Below are positions 1 to 8,349 of a stretch of 41,485 nucleotides of DNA, in pieces. Position 1 is the first letter of the stretch. Each line of letters opens with the position of its first letter. Position numbers and translations under genes: made by a program. Source of the stretch: VBDM01 sp964430565. GTDB lineage: Bacteria > Pseudomonadota > Gammaproteobacteria > Burkholderiales > SG8-39. The notes beneath the pieces are model-generated. The model did not search any database and was not told the origin of the DNA. It saw nothing but the letters and a program-made list of their open reading frames with translations. Location of the stretch: the NCBI GenBank assembly GCA_964430565.1, contig CAYSFD010000055.1, positions 1 to 41,485 of the forward strand, read 5' to 3'.

Positions 1-255
1 GTGAGCGGCCAGAAGGCGGACGTGCCGCGAGGCAAGGGCACAGTGGAGTCCTGCACCCTGTGCGTGCATCGCGTGGATCGCGGCGAGACCCCGGCCTGCG
101 TGGAGGCGTGCAACCGGGACGGCGGCAAGGCCATGGTGTTCGGCGATCTCAACGATTCCTCGGCGGAGATCCACCGCCGCCTGCGCAGCGAGCCTTCGAG
201 CCAGGTGCGCGCCGATCTCGCGCTCAACACCGGCGTGCGCTACCAGGGCTTGTAG
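1..255 (+). CDS. dsrO: DsrO, periplasmic iron-sulfur subunit of the Dsr membrane complex (3' part only)
   Basis: This is the C-terminal part of a ferredoxin-like 4Fe-4S protein; the reading frame is open at the left window edge, so the true start lies outside. The visible 84 residues hold a CTLC pair followed by CVEAC, the cysteine spacing of the last clusters in DsrO/NrfC/HybA-type proteins. In the family, DsrO is exported and transfers electrons between the triheme DsrJ and the membrane protein DsrP within DsrMKJOP. The assignment rests mainly on its neighbours: dsrP begins 3 bases after the stop, then dsrN and dsrR follow. The alternative, another NrfC-like subunit, is unlikely in this context. 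Confidence 0.85.
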   Translation: MSGQKADVPRGKGTVESCTLCVHRVDRGETPACVEACNRDGGKAMVFGDLNDSSAEIHRRLRSEPSSQVRADLALNTGVRYQGL

Positions 256-257
256 CC

Positions 258-1454
258 GTGGCCAGCGTCCAGTACCGCGAGATCGACGGCCGCAGCGGCG
301 GCTTTTACGCCCTGCTCGGCGGGCTCGGCGTTCTCATCGCGGCCGGCCTCGGCGCCGCCTGGTACATGGAGCACTTCGGCCACACCGTTACCGGGATGAG
401 CAACCGGATCGTGTGGGGCACGCCGCACGTGTTCGCGGTGTTCCTGATCGTCGCCGCCTCGGGGGCGCTCAACGTTGCCTCGATCGCTTCGGTGTTCGGC
501 CGAGACCTCTACAAGCCGCTCGCCCGGCTCTCCGGGCTGCTGGCGCTCGCCCTGCTCGCCGGCGGCCTGGCGGTGCTGGTGCTCGATCTGGGCCGGCCCG
601 ACCGGCTGATCGTGGCGATGACCTATTACAACTTCAAGTCGATCTTCGCCTGGAACATCTTCCTCTACACCGGGTTCTTCGCCGTGGTGGCGCTGTACCT
701 GTGGACCATGTTCGAGCGGCGCATGCACGGCTACAGCAAGCGCGCGGGCCTGCTCGCGTTTCTCTGGCGTCTGGTCCTCACCACCGGCACCGGGTCGATC
801 TTCGGCTTCCTGGTGGCGCGCGAACCCTACGACAGTGCCTTGCTCGCGCCGCTGTTCATCATCATGTCCTTTTCCTTCGGCCTGGCGATCTTCGTACTGG
901 TGCTGATGACGTCTTGCCGGTGGACCGGCCGCCCGTTGGGCGACGTGGTGCTGAAGCGGCTCAGGAACCTGCTCGGCGTGTTCGTCGCGGCGGTGCTGTA
1001 CTTCGTCGCGATCCAGCACCTCACCAACCTTTACATCGCGCGCCGGCACGACGTCGAGAACTTCTTCCTCTGGGATGGCGGCGTTTACACGGCGCTGTTC
1101 TGGCTCGGGCAGGTGCTGATCGGTGGCGTTCTGCCTCTCGCGCTGTTGTTCGGGACCGCATCGCGCCGCGCTCTCGCAGGAGCGGCGGTGTGCGTGATCC
1201 TGGGCGGTCTCGCGCAACTCTACGTCCTCATCATCGGCGGCCAAGCCTACCCGCAACTGATGTTCCCGGAAAAGGAAGTCGCGAGCAGCTTCTTCGACGG
1301 CGTGGTGGCGGCCTATGCGCCGAGCTTGCCGGAAGTGGCCCTCGGCGTGGGCGGCGTGGCGCTGGCGCTGGCGCTCACCGCCGTGGCGCTCAAGGTCCTG
1401 CCGTTCCTGCCGAAGAGCCTCGCCGACGGCGACGTCGGTGGCGGCACCGCATGA
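258..1454 (+). CDS. dsrP: DsrP, NrfD-family integral membrane subunit of DsrMKJOP
   Basis: A 398-residue, very hydrophobic protein with about ten membrane segments, matching NrfD/DsrP size and profile. Family role: quinone-interacting membrane partner of DsrO in the complex that links cytoplasmic sulfur oxidation to the quinone pool. I chose the GTG at 258, three bases past the dsrO stop and matching the start of recognisable DsrP sequence (ASVQYREIDGRSGGFY). The frame stays open upstream only as an overlap with dsrO. The stop overlaps the dsrN start (ATGA), which indicates translational coupling. No charged insert or truncation was seen. Confidence 0.9.
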   Translation: MASVQYREIDGRSGGFYALLGGLGVLIAAGLGAAWYMEHFGHTVTGMSNRIVWGTPHVFAVFLIVAASGALNVASIASVFGRDLYKPLARLSGLLALALLAGGLAVLVLDLGRPDRLIVAMTYYNFKSIFAWNIFLYTGFFAVVALYLWTMFERRMHGYSKRAGLLAFLWRLVLTTGTGSIFGFLVAREPYDSALLAPLFIIMSFSFGLAIFVLVLMTSCRWTGRPLGDVVLKRLRNLLGVFVAAVLYFVAIQHLTNLYIARRHDVENFFLWDGGVYTALFWLGQVLIGGVLPLALLFGTASRRALAGAAVCVILGGLAQLYVLIIGGQAYPQLMFPEKEVASSFFDGVVAAYAPSLPEVALGVGGVALALALTAVALKVLPFLPKSLADGDVGGGTA

Positions 1455-2854
1455 ACCGCCTGTTCATCTCCGCCGCCCACAAGTCCTCGGGCAAGACCAC
1501 GGTGTGCATCGGATTGTGCGCGGCGCTGGGCGCGCGCGGCGAGGTGGTGCAGCCCTTCAAGAAGGGCCCGGATTACATCGATCCGCTGTGGCTGGGGCTG
1601 GCGGCCGGACGGCCGTGCTACAACCTCGACGCCTATCTGATGGGTGCGGACGAGATTCGCGCCCAAGTTACACGCGGCATGTTTGGGGCCACGCTCGGCA
1701 TCATCGAAGGCAACAAAGGCCTGTACGACGGGCTCGACCTCGAGGGCAGCAACAGCAACGCCGCGATGGCGGCGCTGCTCGGCACGCCCGTGGTGCTGGT
1801 GATCGACGCGCGCGGCATGACGCGCGGCATCGCGCCGCTCATCCTCGGCTACCAGGCGTTCGACCGGAACATCCGCATCGCCGGCGTGATCCTGAATCAG
1901 CTCGGAGGCCCGCGCCACGAGGCGAAGCTGCGAGCCGTGATCGAGCATTACACCGGCGTGCCGGTGCTCGGCGCCGTGCAGCACGATGAGCGCGTGACGA
2001 TCCCCGAGCGTCACCTCGGGCTGGTGCCGAGCAACGAGGCGGAAGGCGCGCGCAGCCGTATCGGCGAGATCGCGGCGCGCATTGCCGCCCAGGTCGATCT
2101 CGATCGATTGCTGGCGATCTCCCGGCAGGCTGCGCCGCTGCAGGGCAGCGAGCCGGCGCCGGGCGCGGCCGGCGGCCCGCCGGTGCGCATCGGCATCGCG
2201 CGCGATGCCGCGTTCGGCTTCTACTATCCGGGCGACCTCGACGCTTTGCGCTCGGCCGGCGCGGAACTGGTGAGCTTCGATGCCTTGCATGCCGAGCATC
2301 TGCCGAAGGTCGACGGCGTGTTCATCGGCGGCGGATTTCCGGAAACGCACATGGACGCGCTCGCCGCGAACGAGAACCTGCGCCGCGAGTTGCATGATGC
2401 GATCGAAGCCGGCCTGCCGGCGTATGCCGAATGCGGCGGGCTGATGTACCTGGCGCGCGGCATCGAGTGGAACGGGCGCGCCGCGCCGATGGTCGGCGTG
2501 ATTCCCGCGGATATCGCCATGCACAGCCGGCCGGTAGGGCGCGGCTACGTGCATCTGCGCGAGACCGGCCGCGGGCCGTGGCCGCGGCCGCAGGCGCCGC
2601 TCATCCACGCGCATGAATTCCATTATTCGAGCGTCGAGAACCTCGCGCCCGGCGTCCGCTTCGCCTATGACGTCGAGCGCGGCCATGGCATCGACGGCCG
2701 GCACGACGGCATCGTGCACAAGAACCTGCTCGCATCGTATGCGCACCTGCGCGACGTCGCCGGCAACCCGTGGGCGCGGCGCTTCGTCGATTTCGTACGC
2801 AATTGCAAGCTCGGCCGTGGGCCGCTCCGGGTCGCGCTGGAAAAAGCGTCATGA
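1451..2854 (+). CDS. dsrN: DsrN, siroheme amidase (cobyrinic acid a,c-diamide synthase family)
   Basis: 467 residues. The N-terminal P-loop ATPase half begins SAAHKSSGKTT, the CobB/CbiA-type nucleotide-binding loop, followed by KKGPDYIDPLW. The C-terminal half is a class I glutamine amidotransferase domain with the nucleophile cysteine in AECGGLMYL and a late histidine in HAHEFHY. CobB-family enzymes amidate corrinoid side chains; within dsr operons the homologue DsrN makes the siroheme amide used by reverse-type DsrAB. Position between dsrP and dsrR, with ATGA overlaps on both sides, supports DsrN rather than cobalamin synthesis. Length is normal and no key residue is missing. Confidence 0.92.
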   Translation: MNRLFISAAHKSSGKTTVCIGLCAALGARGEVVQPFKKGPDYIDPLWLGLAAGRPCYNLDAYLMGADEIRAQVTRGMFGATLGIIEGNKGLYDGLDLEGSNSNAAMAALLGTPVVLVIDARGMTRGIAPLILGYQAFDRNIRIAGVILNQLGGPRHEAKLRAVIEHYTGVPVLGAVQHDERVTIPERHLGLVPSNEAEGARSRIGEIAARIAAQVDLDRLLAISRQAAPLQGSEPAPGAAGGPPVRIGIARDAAFGFYYPGDLDALRSAGAELVSFDALHAEHLPKVDGVFIGGGFPETHMDALAANENLRRELHDAIEAGLPAYAECGGLMYLARGIEWNGRAAPMVGVIPADIAMHSRPVGRGYVHLRETGRGPWPRPQAPLIHAHEFHYSSVENLAPGVRFAYDVERGHGIDGRHDGIVHKNLLASYAHLRDVAGNPWARRFVDFVRNCKLGRGPLRVALEKAS

Positions 2855-3168
2855 TCACCGTCACGCCGCAGGCCGCGGAGCAGATCGCCAAGTCGGCGCA
2901 GCAGGCCGGCGCGGGCAGTGCGTGCCTGCGCCTGGCCGCGCGTCTGGACGACAAGGGCGTGGTCGAGTACGGCATGGGCTTCGACGACAAGGCCGACGGG
3001 GACACGAAGGTGGACACGAACGGCGTCGCGATTTTGATCTCTTCCGGCAGCATCGAGCTGCTGACCGGCGCCACCCTGGACTTCGTCGAGATCAATCCTG
3101 GCGAGTGGCGCTTCATCTTCATCAACCCGAACGATCCGTCGCACAAGCCGCCGCCGGCGGCGCGCTAG
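2851..3168 (+). CDS. dsrR: DsrR, cysteine-free IscA-like (A-type carrier fold) protein
   Basis: 105 residues starting MITVTPQAAEQI, an opening typical of A-type iron-sulfur carriers of the IscA/ErpA/HesB family. Unlike true carriers it lacks the three conserved cysteines: the only cysteine is in SACLRL near residue 30, and the C-terminal CxC is replaced by an INPNDPSHK tail. Loss of these ligands is the known signature of DsrR, which has been proposed to act in Dsr maturation or post-transcriptional control rather than cluster delivery. It is the last gene of the dsr operon here (ATGA overlap with dsrN); the dsrS that follows in some sulfur bacteria is not present next to it. Confidence 0.88.
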   Translation: MITVTPQAAEQIAKSAQQAGAGSACLRLAARLDDKGVVEYGMGFDDKADGDTKVDTNGVAILISSGSIELLTGATLDFVEINPGEWRFIFINPNDPSHKPPPAAR

Positions 3169-3217
3169 GGCGCGCCGCTGGACGCCGCCGCGGCATGGGG
3201 TTAGTCTGGTTTGCGGT

Positions 3218-4432
3218 ATGCCAGAGTCCAATATCCCGAAGCAGCCACAGACCCAAGCGGTGCGCCTTGCGCGCAAGACGCAGTCGCTCGACATCCTGTA
3301 TGCGATTGCGACCGACCTCAGCCAGCCCGGCAGCCTCGAGCAGCTGCTCGACGGCTTTCTCGACACCTTCATCGAGCTGGTGGACGCGCGCGCGGCGAGC
3401 GTGCGGCTCGCCACCGGGGACGGCCACACCCGGCTCATCGCGAGCCGCGGGCTCGCCCCGAAGGTGGCCGAGAGCGACCGGCTAATGCCGACGGGCGGGT
3501 GCCCCTGCGGCTGGGCCGCGAGTGAGGGGAGGTTGCGCATCCAACGCGGCACCGCCCCCTGCGCGGCGCTCATCGGTCGGCCGATGCTCGAGCGCGACTG
3601 CACGGAGTTCGTGGCGGTTCCGGTGCAGTACCAGGACCGCATCCTCGGGGTGTACAACCTGTTCCTCGACCGGCCGCTCGCGGCCATGGGCGAGGACATG
3701 CCCGACCTGCTGATCAGCGTGGGCCGCCACCTGGGTCTCGCCATCGAGAAGGCGCGCCTGGAGGGCGAGGCGCGCCGCTTCGCCATCATGGAGGAGCGCA
3801 ACCTCATCGGCAACGAGCTGCACGATTCCCTGGCGCAGTCGCTGATCGGTATGCGCCTGCAGCTGAAGCTGCTCGGCGAGTCCCTGGAGCGCAAGGACTT
3901 CGGCGCCGCCCAGTACGAGGCGAACCGCCTGCGCCGCGCGATGACGCAGGCGAACGCCGACCTGCGCGAGCTGCTGACCAACTACCGCCTGAAGATCGAC
4001 GATGCCGGGTTGGTGCCGACGGTCGCCGGCCTGGTCGAGCGCTTCGGCCGGGAAACCGGCATCGCGGTGTTCTTCCAGAACGAATGCCGGGCGCTCGCGC
4101 TCACGCCGGCCCAGGAAATCCAGGTCTTCTACATCATCCAGGAGGCGCTCACCAACATCCGCAAGCACAGCGGCGCGGGCAACGTGCGCATCCTGCTCAA
4201 CAACGAGGATGACCTGTACACCGTGCTGATCGAAGACGACGGCCTGGGCATGGCCGGCACCGCTGAGGGCCTGCCGGGCGAGCACGCGGGCCTTGCCATC
4301 ATGCGCGAGCGCACCGAACGGCTGCAAGGCCAGATCGTGATCGAGAGCGAGCCCGGCGAGGGCACGCGCATCGTGCTGATGTTCACCGCGCCGCCGCCGG
4401 CCGGCGCGCCGGCCGCGGCGGTGAGACGCTGA
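3218..4432 (+). CDS. NarX-like cytoplasmic GAF sensor histidine kinase
   Basis: 404 residues without membrane segments. Order: GAF domain (about residues 20-175), coiled linker, HisKA_3 dimerisation region with the phospho-acceptor His202 in NELHDSLAQSL, then a HATPase_c domain with EALTNIRKHSG (N box), EDDGLGM and GEHAGLAIM (G boxes). The H-box matches NarX/NarQ-type kinases. The GAF domain has four cysteines, C95 and C97 in GGCPCGWA plus C115 and C128, a pattern that could bind an Fe-S cluster, heme or metal, or act as a redox switch (inference). The next gene, one base downstream, is its NarL-type partner. The signal is unknown; a redox, oxygen or nitrogen-oxide cue would fit the context. 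Confidence 0.9.
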   Translation: MPESNIPKQPQTQAVRLARKTQSLDILYAIATDLSQPGSLEQLLDGFLDTFIELVDARAASVRLATGDGHTRLIASRGLAPKVAESDRLMPTGGCPCGWAASEGRLRIQRGTAPCAALIGRPMLERDCTEFVAVPVQYQDRILGVYNLFLDRPLAAMGEDMPDLLISVGRHLGLAIEKARLEGEARRFAIMEERNLIGNELHDSLAQSLIGMRLQLKLLGESLERKDFGAAQYEANRLRRAMTQANADLRELLTNYRLKIDDAGLVPTVAGLVERFGRETGIAVFFQNECRALALTPAQEIQVFYIIQEALTNIRKHSGAGNVRILLNNEDDLYTVLIEDDGLGMAGTAEGLPGEHAGLAIMRERTERLQGQIVIESEPGEGTRIVLMFTAPPPAGAPAAAVRR

Positions 4433-4433
4433 C

Positions 4434-5120
4434 ATGCGGGTGCTGCTGATCGACGATCACGCGCTGGTGCGCAAGGGCATCGAGGAGCTGCTACAGAGCC
4501 GCGGCGTCCAGGTGGTGGCCTCGGTCGGCTCGGGCGAGGAAGGCGTGCGGCGCGCGCGCGAGTTGTCCACCGACCTGATCCTGCTCGACGTCAAGATGCC
4601 GGGCATGAACGGTATCGAGACCTTGAAGCAGTTGCGCGCGAGCGGCGTCGGCGCGCCGGTGGTGATGCTCACCATGAGCCGCGAGGATGCCGATCTGAGC
4701 GCCGCGCTGCGCGCCGGCGCGCAGGGCTATCTGCTGAAGGACATCGAGCCGGAGGAGCTGGTGCCCGCGCTGGAGGCGGCGCTGCTTGGTAACAACGTCG
4801 TCGCCCGCGAGCTGGTCGGCACCTTGGCGCGCCTCGTGGGCGGCAAGGAAGCCGGCTCGGAACGCGCGGTGCGGCGCCCGGCGGCGCCCTTCGCCGAACT
4901 CACGCCGCGCGAGCTGGAGATCCTCGAGTGCATCGCCGACGGCTCCAGCAACAAGATGATCGCGCGCGAGCTGGACATCACCGACGGCACCGTCAAGCTG
5001 CACGTCAAGGCAATCCTGCGCAAGCTCGGCATGCGCTCGCGCGTGGAGGCGGCGGTGAGCGCGGTCGAGCACGGCCTGGGCAAGAACAGGAAAAAACCCG
5101 GGCCCGCGCCCGGCGTCTGA
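4434..5120 (+). CDS. NarL/FixJ-family response regulator
   Basis: 228 residues: a receiver domain (LLIDDHALVRKG; phospho-acceptor Asp in LILLDVKMPG; conserved Lys in LLKDIEP) followed by a LuxR-type helix-turn-helix (LTPRELEILECIADG to GTVKLHVKAILRKLG). It is the DNA-binding partner of the kinase one base upstream and should act as a phosphorylation-dependent regulator. Targets cannot be read directly; the FNR-box promoter just after its stop codon and the neighbouring dsr and redox genes are candidates. Its last codons contain a perfect 6-bp GC stem (5098-5103 with 5108-5113), possibly a transcript end or pause before the next promoter. Confidence 0.92.
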   Translation: MRVLLIDDHALVRKGIEELLQSRGVQVVASVGSGEEGVRRARELSTDLILLDVKMPGMNGIETLKQLRASGVGAPVVMLTMSREDADLSAALRAGAQGYLLKDIEPEELVPALEAALLGNNVVARELVGTLARLVGGKEAGSERAVRRPAAPFAELTPRELEILECIADGSSNKMIARELDITDGTVKLHVKAILRKLGMRSRVEAAVSAVEHGLGKNRKKPGPAPGV

Positions 5121-5134
5121 TTGACGTAGATCAA
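5121..5134 (+). promoter_or_regulatory. FNR/Anr/Dnr-type binding box
   Basis: The sequence TTGACGTAGATCAA matches the TTGAT-N4-ATCAA consensus with one changed base. It starts directly after the response-regulator stop. Its centre (5127.5) lies about 41 bp upstream of the start expected from a weak -10 element (AACAAT, 5156-5161), a class II activator position. This predicts activation of the Fe-S protein/cytochrome b pair under low oxygen or nitrogen oxides. Confidence 0.72.
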
Positions 5135-5181
5135 TATGGCCGCACGCGCAGCCGGAACAATGCGCGGACGGTGGCACGGCC

Positions 5182-6504
5182 ATGAATTCCCCCCCACTCG
5201 AAGGCGCCCGGACGATGCTCGATACGGCCAAGGCGCCCGATGCGCGCAGGGCGGCGCGGGAGTTCGTCGCGCAGGCGGGCCGCGATGCCGCGTTCCAGCT
5301 CGAGTCCTGCGTGCACTGTGGCCAGTGCGCCGACGCCTGCCACTTCCATCTAGTCACCGGCGATCCGCGCTACACGCCGATCTACAAGCTGCGGCCGATG
5401 CTCAAGGAGTACCAGCGCGAGGCGGCTCCCTTTGCCTCGGTGAAGAAGCTGCTCGGCCTCGCGCCGCCGGAGGTCACGGCCGAGGAGCTGCGCGAGTGGT
5501 CCGAGCTCCTCTACGACTCGTGCAACCTGTGCGGGCGCTGCACGCTCGTTTGCCCGATGGGGATCGACATCGCGGGCCTGGTGCGTTTGGCGCGCGAAGG
5601 CATGGCGGCGGGCGGCTTCGCGCCGTCCGACCTGTATAAGGCCGCGGAAAAGGCGCTCGAGACCGGCAGCCCCATCGGCGTGCGCTGGCCGGCCCTCAAA
5701 CGGCAGATCGAGCTCCAGGAACAGGAGACGGGGCTGCGTGTGCCCGTCGACGCCGAGGGCGCCGAGTACATGGTGGTCCTGACCTCGATCGAGATCATGG
5801 GCTTTCCCGAGAGCATCGGCGCCCTGGCGCGGATCTTCCGGCAGGCGGGCGCGTCGTGGACCATTCCCAGCGCGGGCTTCGAGGCCACCAATGTAGGGGT
5901 GCAGATGGGTTCGCGCGACGTGGCCGCCGCGCTGCTGTCGCGCATCGTCGGCGCGGCCGAGCGGCTGAAGGTGAAATGCGTCATCAGTCCCGAGTGCGGC
6001 CATGCCTACTCGGCGCTGCGCTGGGAAGGCCCCAACCTCCTCGGCCGGCGCTACGGCTTCGAGGTGGTGCAGATCAGCGAACTGCTGGACCGGTTCGTGC
6101 GCGAGGGCCGCTTGCGCCTGCGCGGCAAGGATGCACGCCGCCTGACGTTCCACGACCCTTGCCAGCTGGTGCGGCGCGGCGGGCTGACCGAGGCGCCGCG
6201 CCGGTTGGCGGGCGGGGTGAGCGCGAATCTCGTCGACATGCCCGGATCCGGCGCGGCGAATTTCTGCTGCGGCGGGGGCGGCGGCGTCAGCGCGATCCAC
6301 CGCGCCGAAGGCCTGCGCTTCGCTGCATTCGAGATAAAGAAGCGGCAAATCGAAGCCACCGGCGCCGAGGCGCTGGTCACGGCGTGCGGCAACTGCCGCA
6401 ACGTGCTCGAAGAGGCGATCGAGCATTACGGGATGACGTTGCCGGTGCTCGGCCTGACCGAAATGGTGGCGCAGTACCTCGAAACTGAAACGCCCGCAGC
6501 ATGA
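5182..6504 (+). CDS. DsrK/HdrD-like (Fe-S) protein with CCG domain
   Basis: 440 residues. The N-terminal double 4Fe-4S module has C43, C46, C49, C53 (CVHCGQCADAC) and C114, C117, C120, C124 (CNLCGRCTLVCP). The C-terminal half holds two CCG-type segments. The second is complete (HDPCQL, NFCCGGGGG, TACGNC), as needed for the noncubane cluster of HdrB/HdrD. The first is degenerate and keeps only SPECGHAY. HdrD/DsrK-type proteins exchange electrons between membrane quinones and a disulfide or thiol partner. It forms an overlapping pair with a b-type cytochrome, so it is a DsrMK- or HdrDE-like module separate from the main dsr operon. ATG 5182 was chosen; ATG 5215 is an alternative. The cytoplasmic partner is unknown. 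Confidence 0.85.
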   Translation: MNSPPLEGARTMLDTAKAPDARRAAREFVAQAGRDAAFQLESCVHCGQCADACHFHLVTGDPRYTPIYKLRPMLKEYQREAAPFASVKKLLGLAPPEVTAEELREWSELLYDSCNLCGRCTLVCPMGIDIAGLVRLAREGMAAGGFAPSDLYKAAEKALETGSPIGVRWPALKRQIELQEQETGLRVPVDAEGAEYMVVLTSIEIMGFPESIGALARIFRQAGASWTIPSAGFEATNVGVQMGSRDVAAALLSRIVGAAERLKVKCVISPECGHAYSALRWEGPNLLGRRYGFEVVQISELLDRFVREGRLRLRGKDARRLTFHDPCQLVRRGGLTEAPRRLAGGVSANLVDMPGSGAANFCCGGGGGVSAIHRAEGLRFAAFEIKKRQIEATGAEALVTACGNCRNVLEEAIEHYGMTLPVLGLTEMVAQYLETETPAA

Positions 6505-7187
6505 CGGCCACGGCGCTCCTGGAATTCGCGGGCGGGCCGGCGCTGTGGGCCTCGCTCGCCGTGCTGGTCGCGGGCAGCCTCTGGCGAGTCGTCGGTATCC
6601 TCCGGCTCGGGGGCACGCCGGATCTTTCCGAGCCGCGCAGCACGCGGTGGCTCGCCGGCGCGATGCGCGGCATTTTCGCGCGCATGATTCCGAGGCGAGA
6701 GTTCCGGGACAGGGGCAAGCTCGGCGTCTGGAACGGCTATGTCTATCACGTCGGGCTGGCCGTGATCGTGTTCGGCTACCTGCCCCACATCGATTTCATC
6801 GAGCGCCTCACCGGGCTGGCGTGGCCGCCGCTGCCGGATGCGGTGGTGTATTTGTCCGTCGGCCCGACCTTCGTGTCGTTGTTCATCGCCCTCATGGAGC
6901 GCCTCACCGACCCGGTGCGTCGCCTGCTGTCCGGCTTCGACGACTACTTCAGCTGGTTCGTCGTCCTGCTGCCGCTCGCCACCGGCATGATCGCGATCCA
7001 CCAGTCGTACGCGCCGGGCGCCGCCCCGGCGCCGCCGCTCTACCCGCTGGCGGTCGCGATACACCTGTTGAGCGTCGAACTGCTGTTCCTATGGTTGCCG
7101 TTCGGCAAGCTGGCGCACGCGTTCCTAGTGTTCGCTTCGCGCGGGGTCACAGGGGCCGCGCTGGCGCGCAAAGGCGCCCCCCTGTGA
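6501..7187 (+). CDS. NarI/DsrM-like membrane cytochrome b subunit
   Basis: 228 residues with about five hydrophobic segments and histidines in or beside helices (YHVGLAVIVFGYLPH, AIHLLSVELLF, KLAHAFLVF) suited to bind two b-type hemes, as in NarI, DsrM and HdrE. It overlaps the upstream Fe-S protein by four bases (ATGA), so the two are almost surely one quinone-linked complex. The predicted role is to carry electrons between quinol or quinone in the membrane and the Hdr-like catalytic subunit. The stop touches the convergent reductase gene without any gap. It is not a nitrate reductase gamma subunit in function, since no narGHJ is nearby. Confidence 0.82.
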   Translation: MTATALLEFAGGPALWASLAVLVAGSLWRVVGILRLGGTPDLSEPRSTRWLAGAMRGIFARMIPRREFRDRGKLGVWNGYVYHVGLAVIVFGYLPHIDFIERLTGLAWPPLPDAVVYLSVGPTFVSLFIALMERLTDPVRRLLSGFDDYFSWFVVLLPLATGMIAIHQSYAPGAAPAPPLYPLAVAIHLLSVELLFLWLPFGKLAHAFLVFASRGVTGAALARKGAPL

Positions 7188-8213
7188 TCAGGACTCCAGC
7201 GTGTCGACGAACAATTGCGCGCGCGGCAGCCCATGTTCGAGCAGCTGGAACTCGGCCGCGTTCGCCCACGGGCCGGGCCCCGCAAGGTAGACATCGCAGT
7301 CCGCCAGGCGAGGCTGCTCCTGCCGCAGCGGTTGCAGCAGGCCCTGCAGGACGTCTTCATCGGAAAGGGCGTCCTTCGCCGTCAATGGGGTGTAGCGGAA
7401 GTTGTCCAGCGCGTCGCTCCAGGAGCGGCACAGGTTGTCGAGATACAGGCCGCTCCTGTCGGAGGCGATCCAGCAAAGGTGCAGCGTCTCGGCGGTATCG
7501 AGCGCCATGGCGTGCTCGATCAGGCTCTTGATGGGCGCAAAGCCGGATTCGCCGGCTATGAACACGAGTGGGCGCTGCGAATCCTCGTTCAGCACGAACG
7601 TCCCGCGCGGTCCCTCCACGCGCACCGAGTCCACGCCCTTCAGCCCCCTGAAAACGCGCTCGGCGAAGGCGTCGCCGGCGCGCTGCCTTACATGGAATTG
7701 CAGGTTGCGGTCGTCGCAGGGGCAGCTCGCGACGGGCAAGGATGCGCTGATGCCGCCGGCCAGCGACAGCGACGCCGACTGCCCGGCAAGGAAGCGCAGC
7801 CGGTTGCTGCGCGGCGTCTGCAGGTGCAGCAGCCGCACGTCGTCGCCGAGAGGGCTCACGGACTTGACCCTGGCGTCGATGGTCTGCAACGGCATGTCCG
7901 CCGCACCGTGCGCTTCGCGCGCCTCGATGACGAGGTCGGTCAGGGCGGTGTTGCAGCACATGAGCATGACGCCGGCGTTCTTCTCGGCTGCGGTAAGGGC
8001 GTAGTCGGAATGGTGCGTCCGGTGCACCTGGCCCGACACGACCCTGGCCTTGCATTTTCCGCAGCTGCCTATGCTGCAGCCATAGTCGAGCGACAGCCCC
8101 GCGCGCAGCGCCGCCTCCAGCAGGCTGTCGCTGCCGTCGACGAAAAACTCCCGGCCGCTCGGCTTGACCTGTACGTGCGCGGTCATGATCCTCAGAAAAC
8201 TCTCCTGTTCCAT
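7188..8213 (-). CDS. 2Fe-2S ferredoxin/FAD/NAD(P) oxidoreductase
   Basis: 341 residues in three parts. A plant-type 2Fe-2S domain has ligands in YGCSIGSCGKC and the later MLMCC. An FAD-binding barrel covers about residues 105-210. A nucleotide-binding domain includes VFIAGESGFAPIKSLIEHA. This is the architecture of CDP-6-deoxyglucoseen reductase, phenol hydroxylase P5 and dioxygenase reductases; such proteins pass electrons from NAD(P)H to an oxygenase or dehydratase. It is convergent with the cytochrome gene and shares no operon. It might supply the Rieske dioxygenase at 21079, which lacks its own reductase nearby (inference). ATG 8213 is used; an internal ATG at 8186 is possible. Confidence 0.85.
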   Translation of the reverse strand: MEQESFLRIMTAHVQVKPSGREFFVDGSDSLLEAALRAGLSLDYGCSIGSCGKCKARVVSGQVHRTHHSDYALTAAEKNAGVMLMCCNTALTDLVIEAREAHGAADMPLQTIDARVKSVSPLGDDVRLLHLQTPRSNRLRFLAGQSASLSLAGGISASLPVASCPCDDRNLQFHVRQRAGDAFAERVFRGLKGVDSVRVEGPRGTFVLNEDSQRPLVFIAGESGFAPIKSLIEHAMALDTAETLHLCWIASDRSGLYLDNLCRSWSDALDNFRYTPLTAKDALSDEDVLQGLLQPLRQEQPRLADCDVYLAGPGPWANAAEFQLLEHGLPRAQLFVDTLES

Positions 8214-8349
8214 CGGCGGCTGCCCGCCCTGCGCGACGGGCTCCAGGCGCTGCTGCAGCCATGGACAGTGTAAGAAGCCGGGGCATGCACTTTCCTATTT
8301 GAATCTATCATAGCGAATAGTCCGCGTGCGGTCGCGCGCGACGAATGCC

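Noticed and set aside
1313..2746. Long minus-strand frame opposite dsrP/dsrN
   Set aside because: Shadow of dsrN, which has full CobB-type motifs on the plus strand.
6501..7187. NarI nitrate reductase gamma subunit
   Set aside because: No narGHJ genes nearby, and it overlaps an HdrD/DsrK-like gene; a DsrM/HdrE-type role fits better.
8297..8315. TTGAATCTATCATA as a possible FNR box before cysG
   Set aside because: Only the left half-site resembles the consensus; the right half does not.
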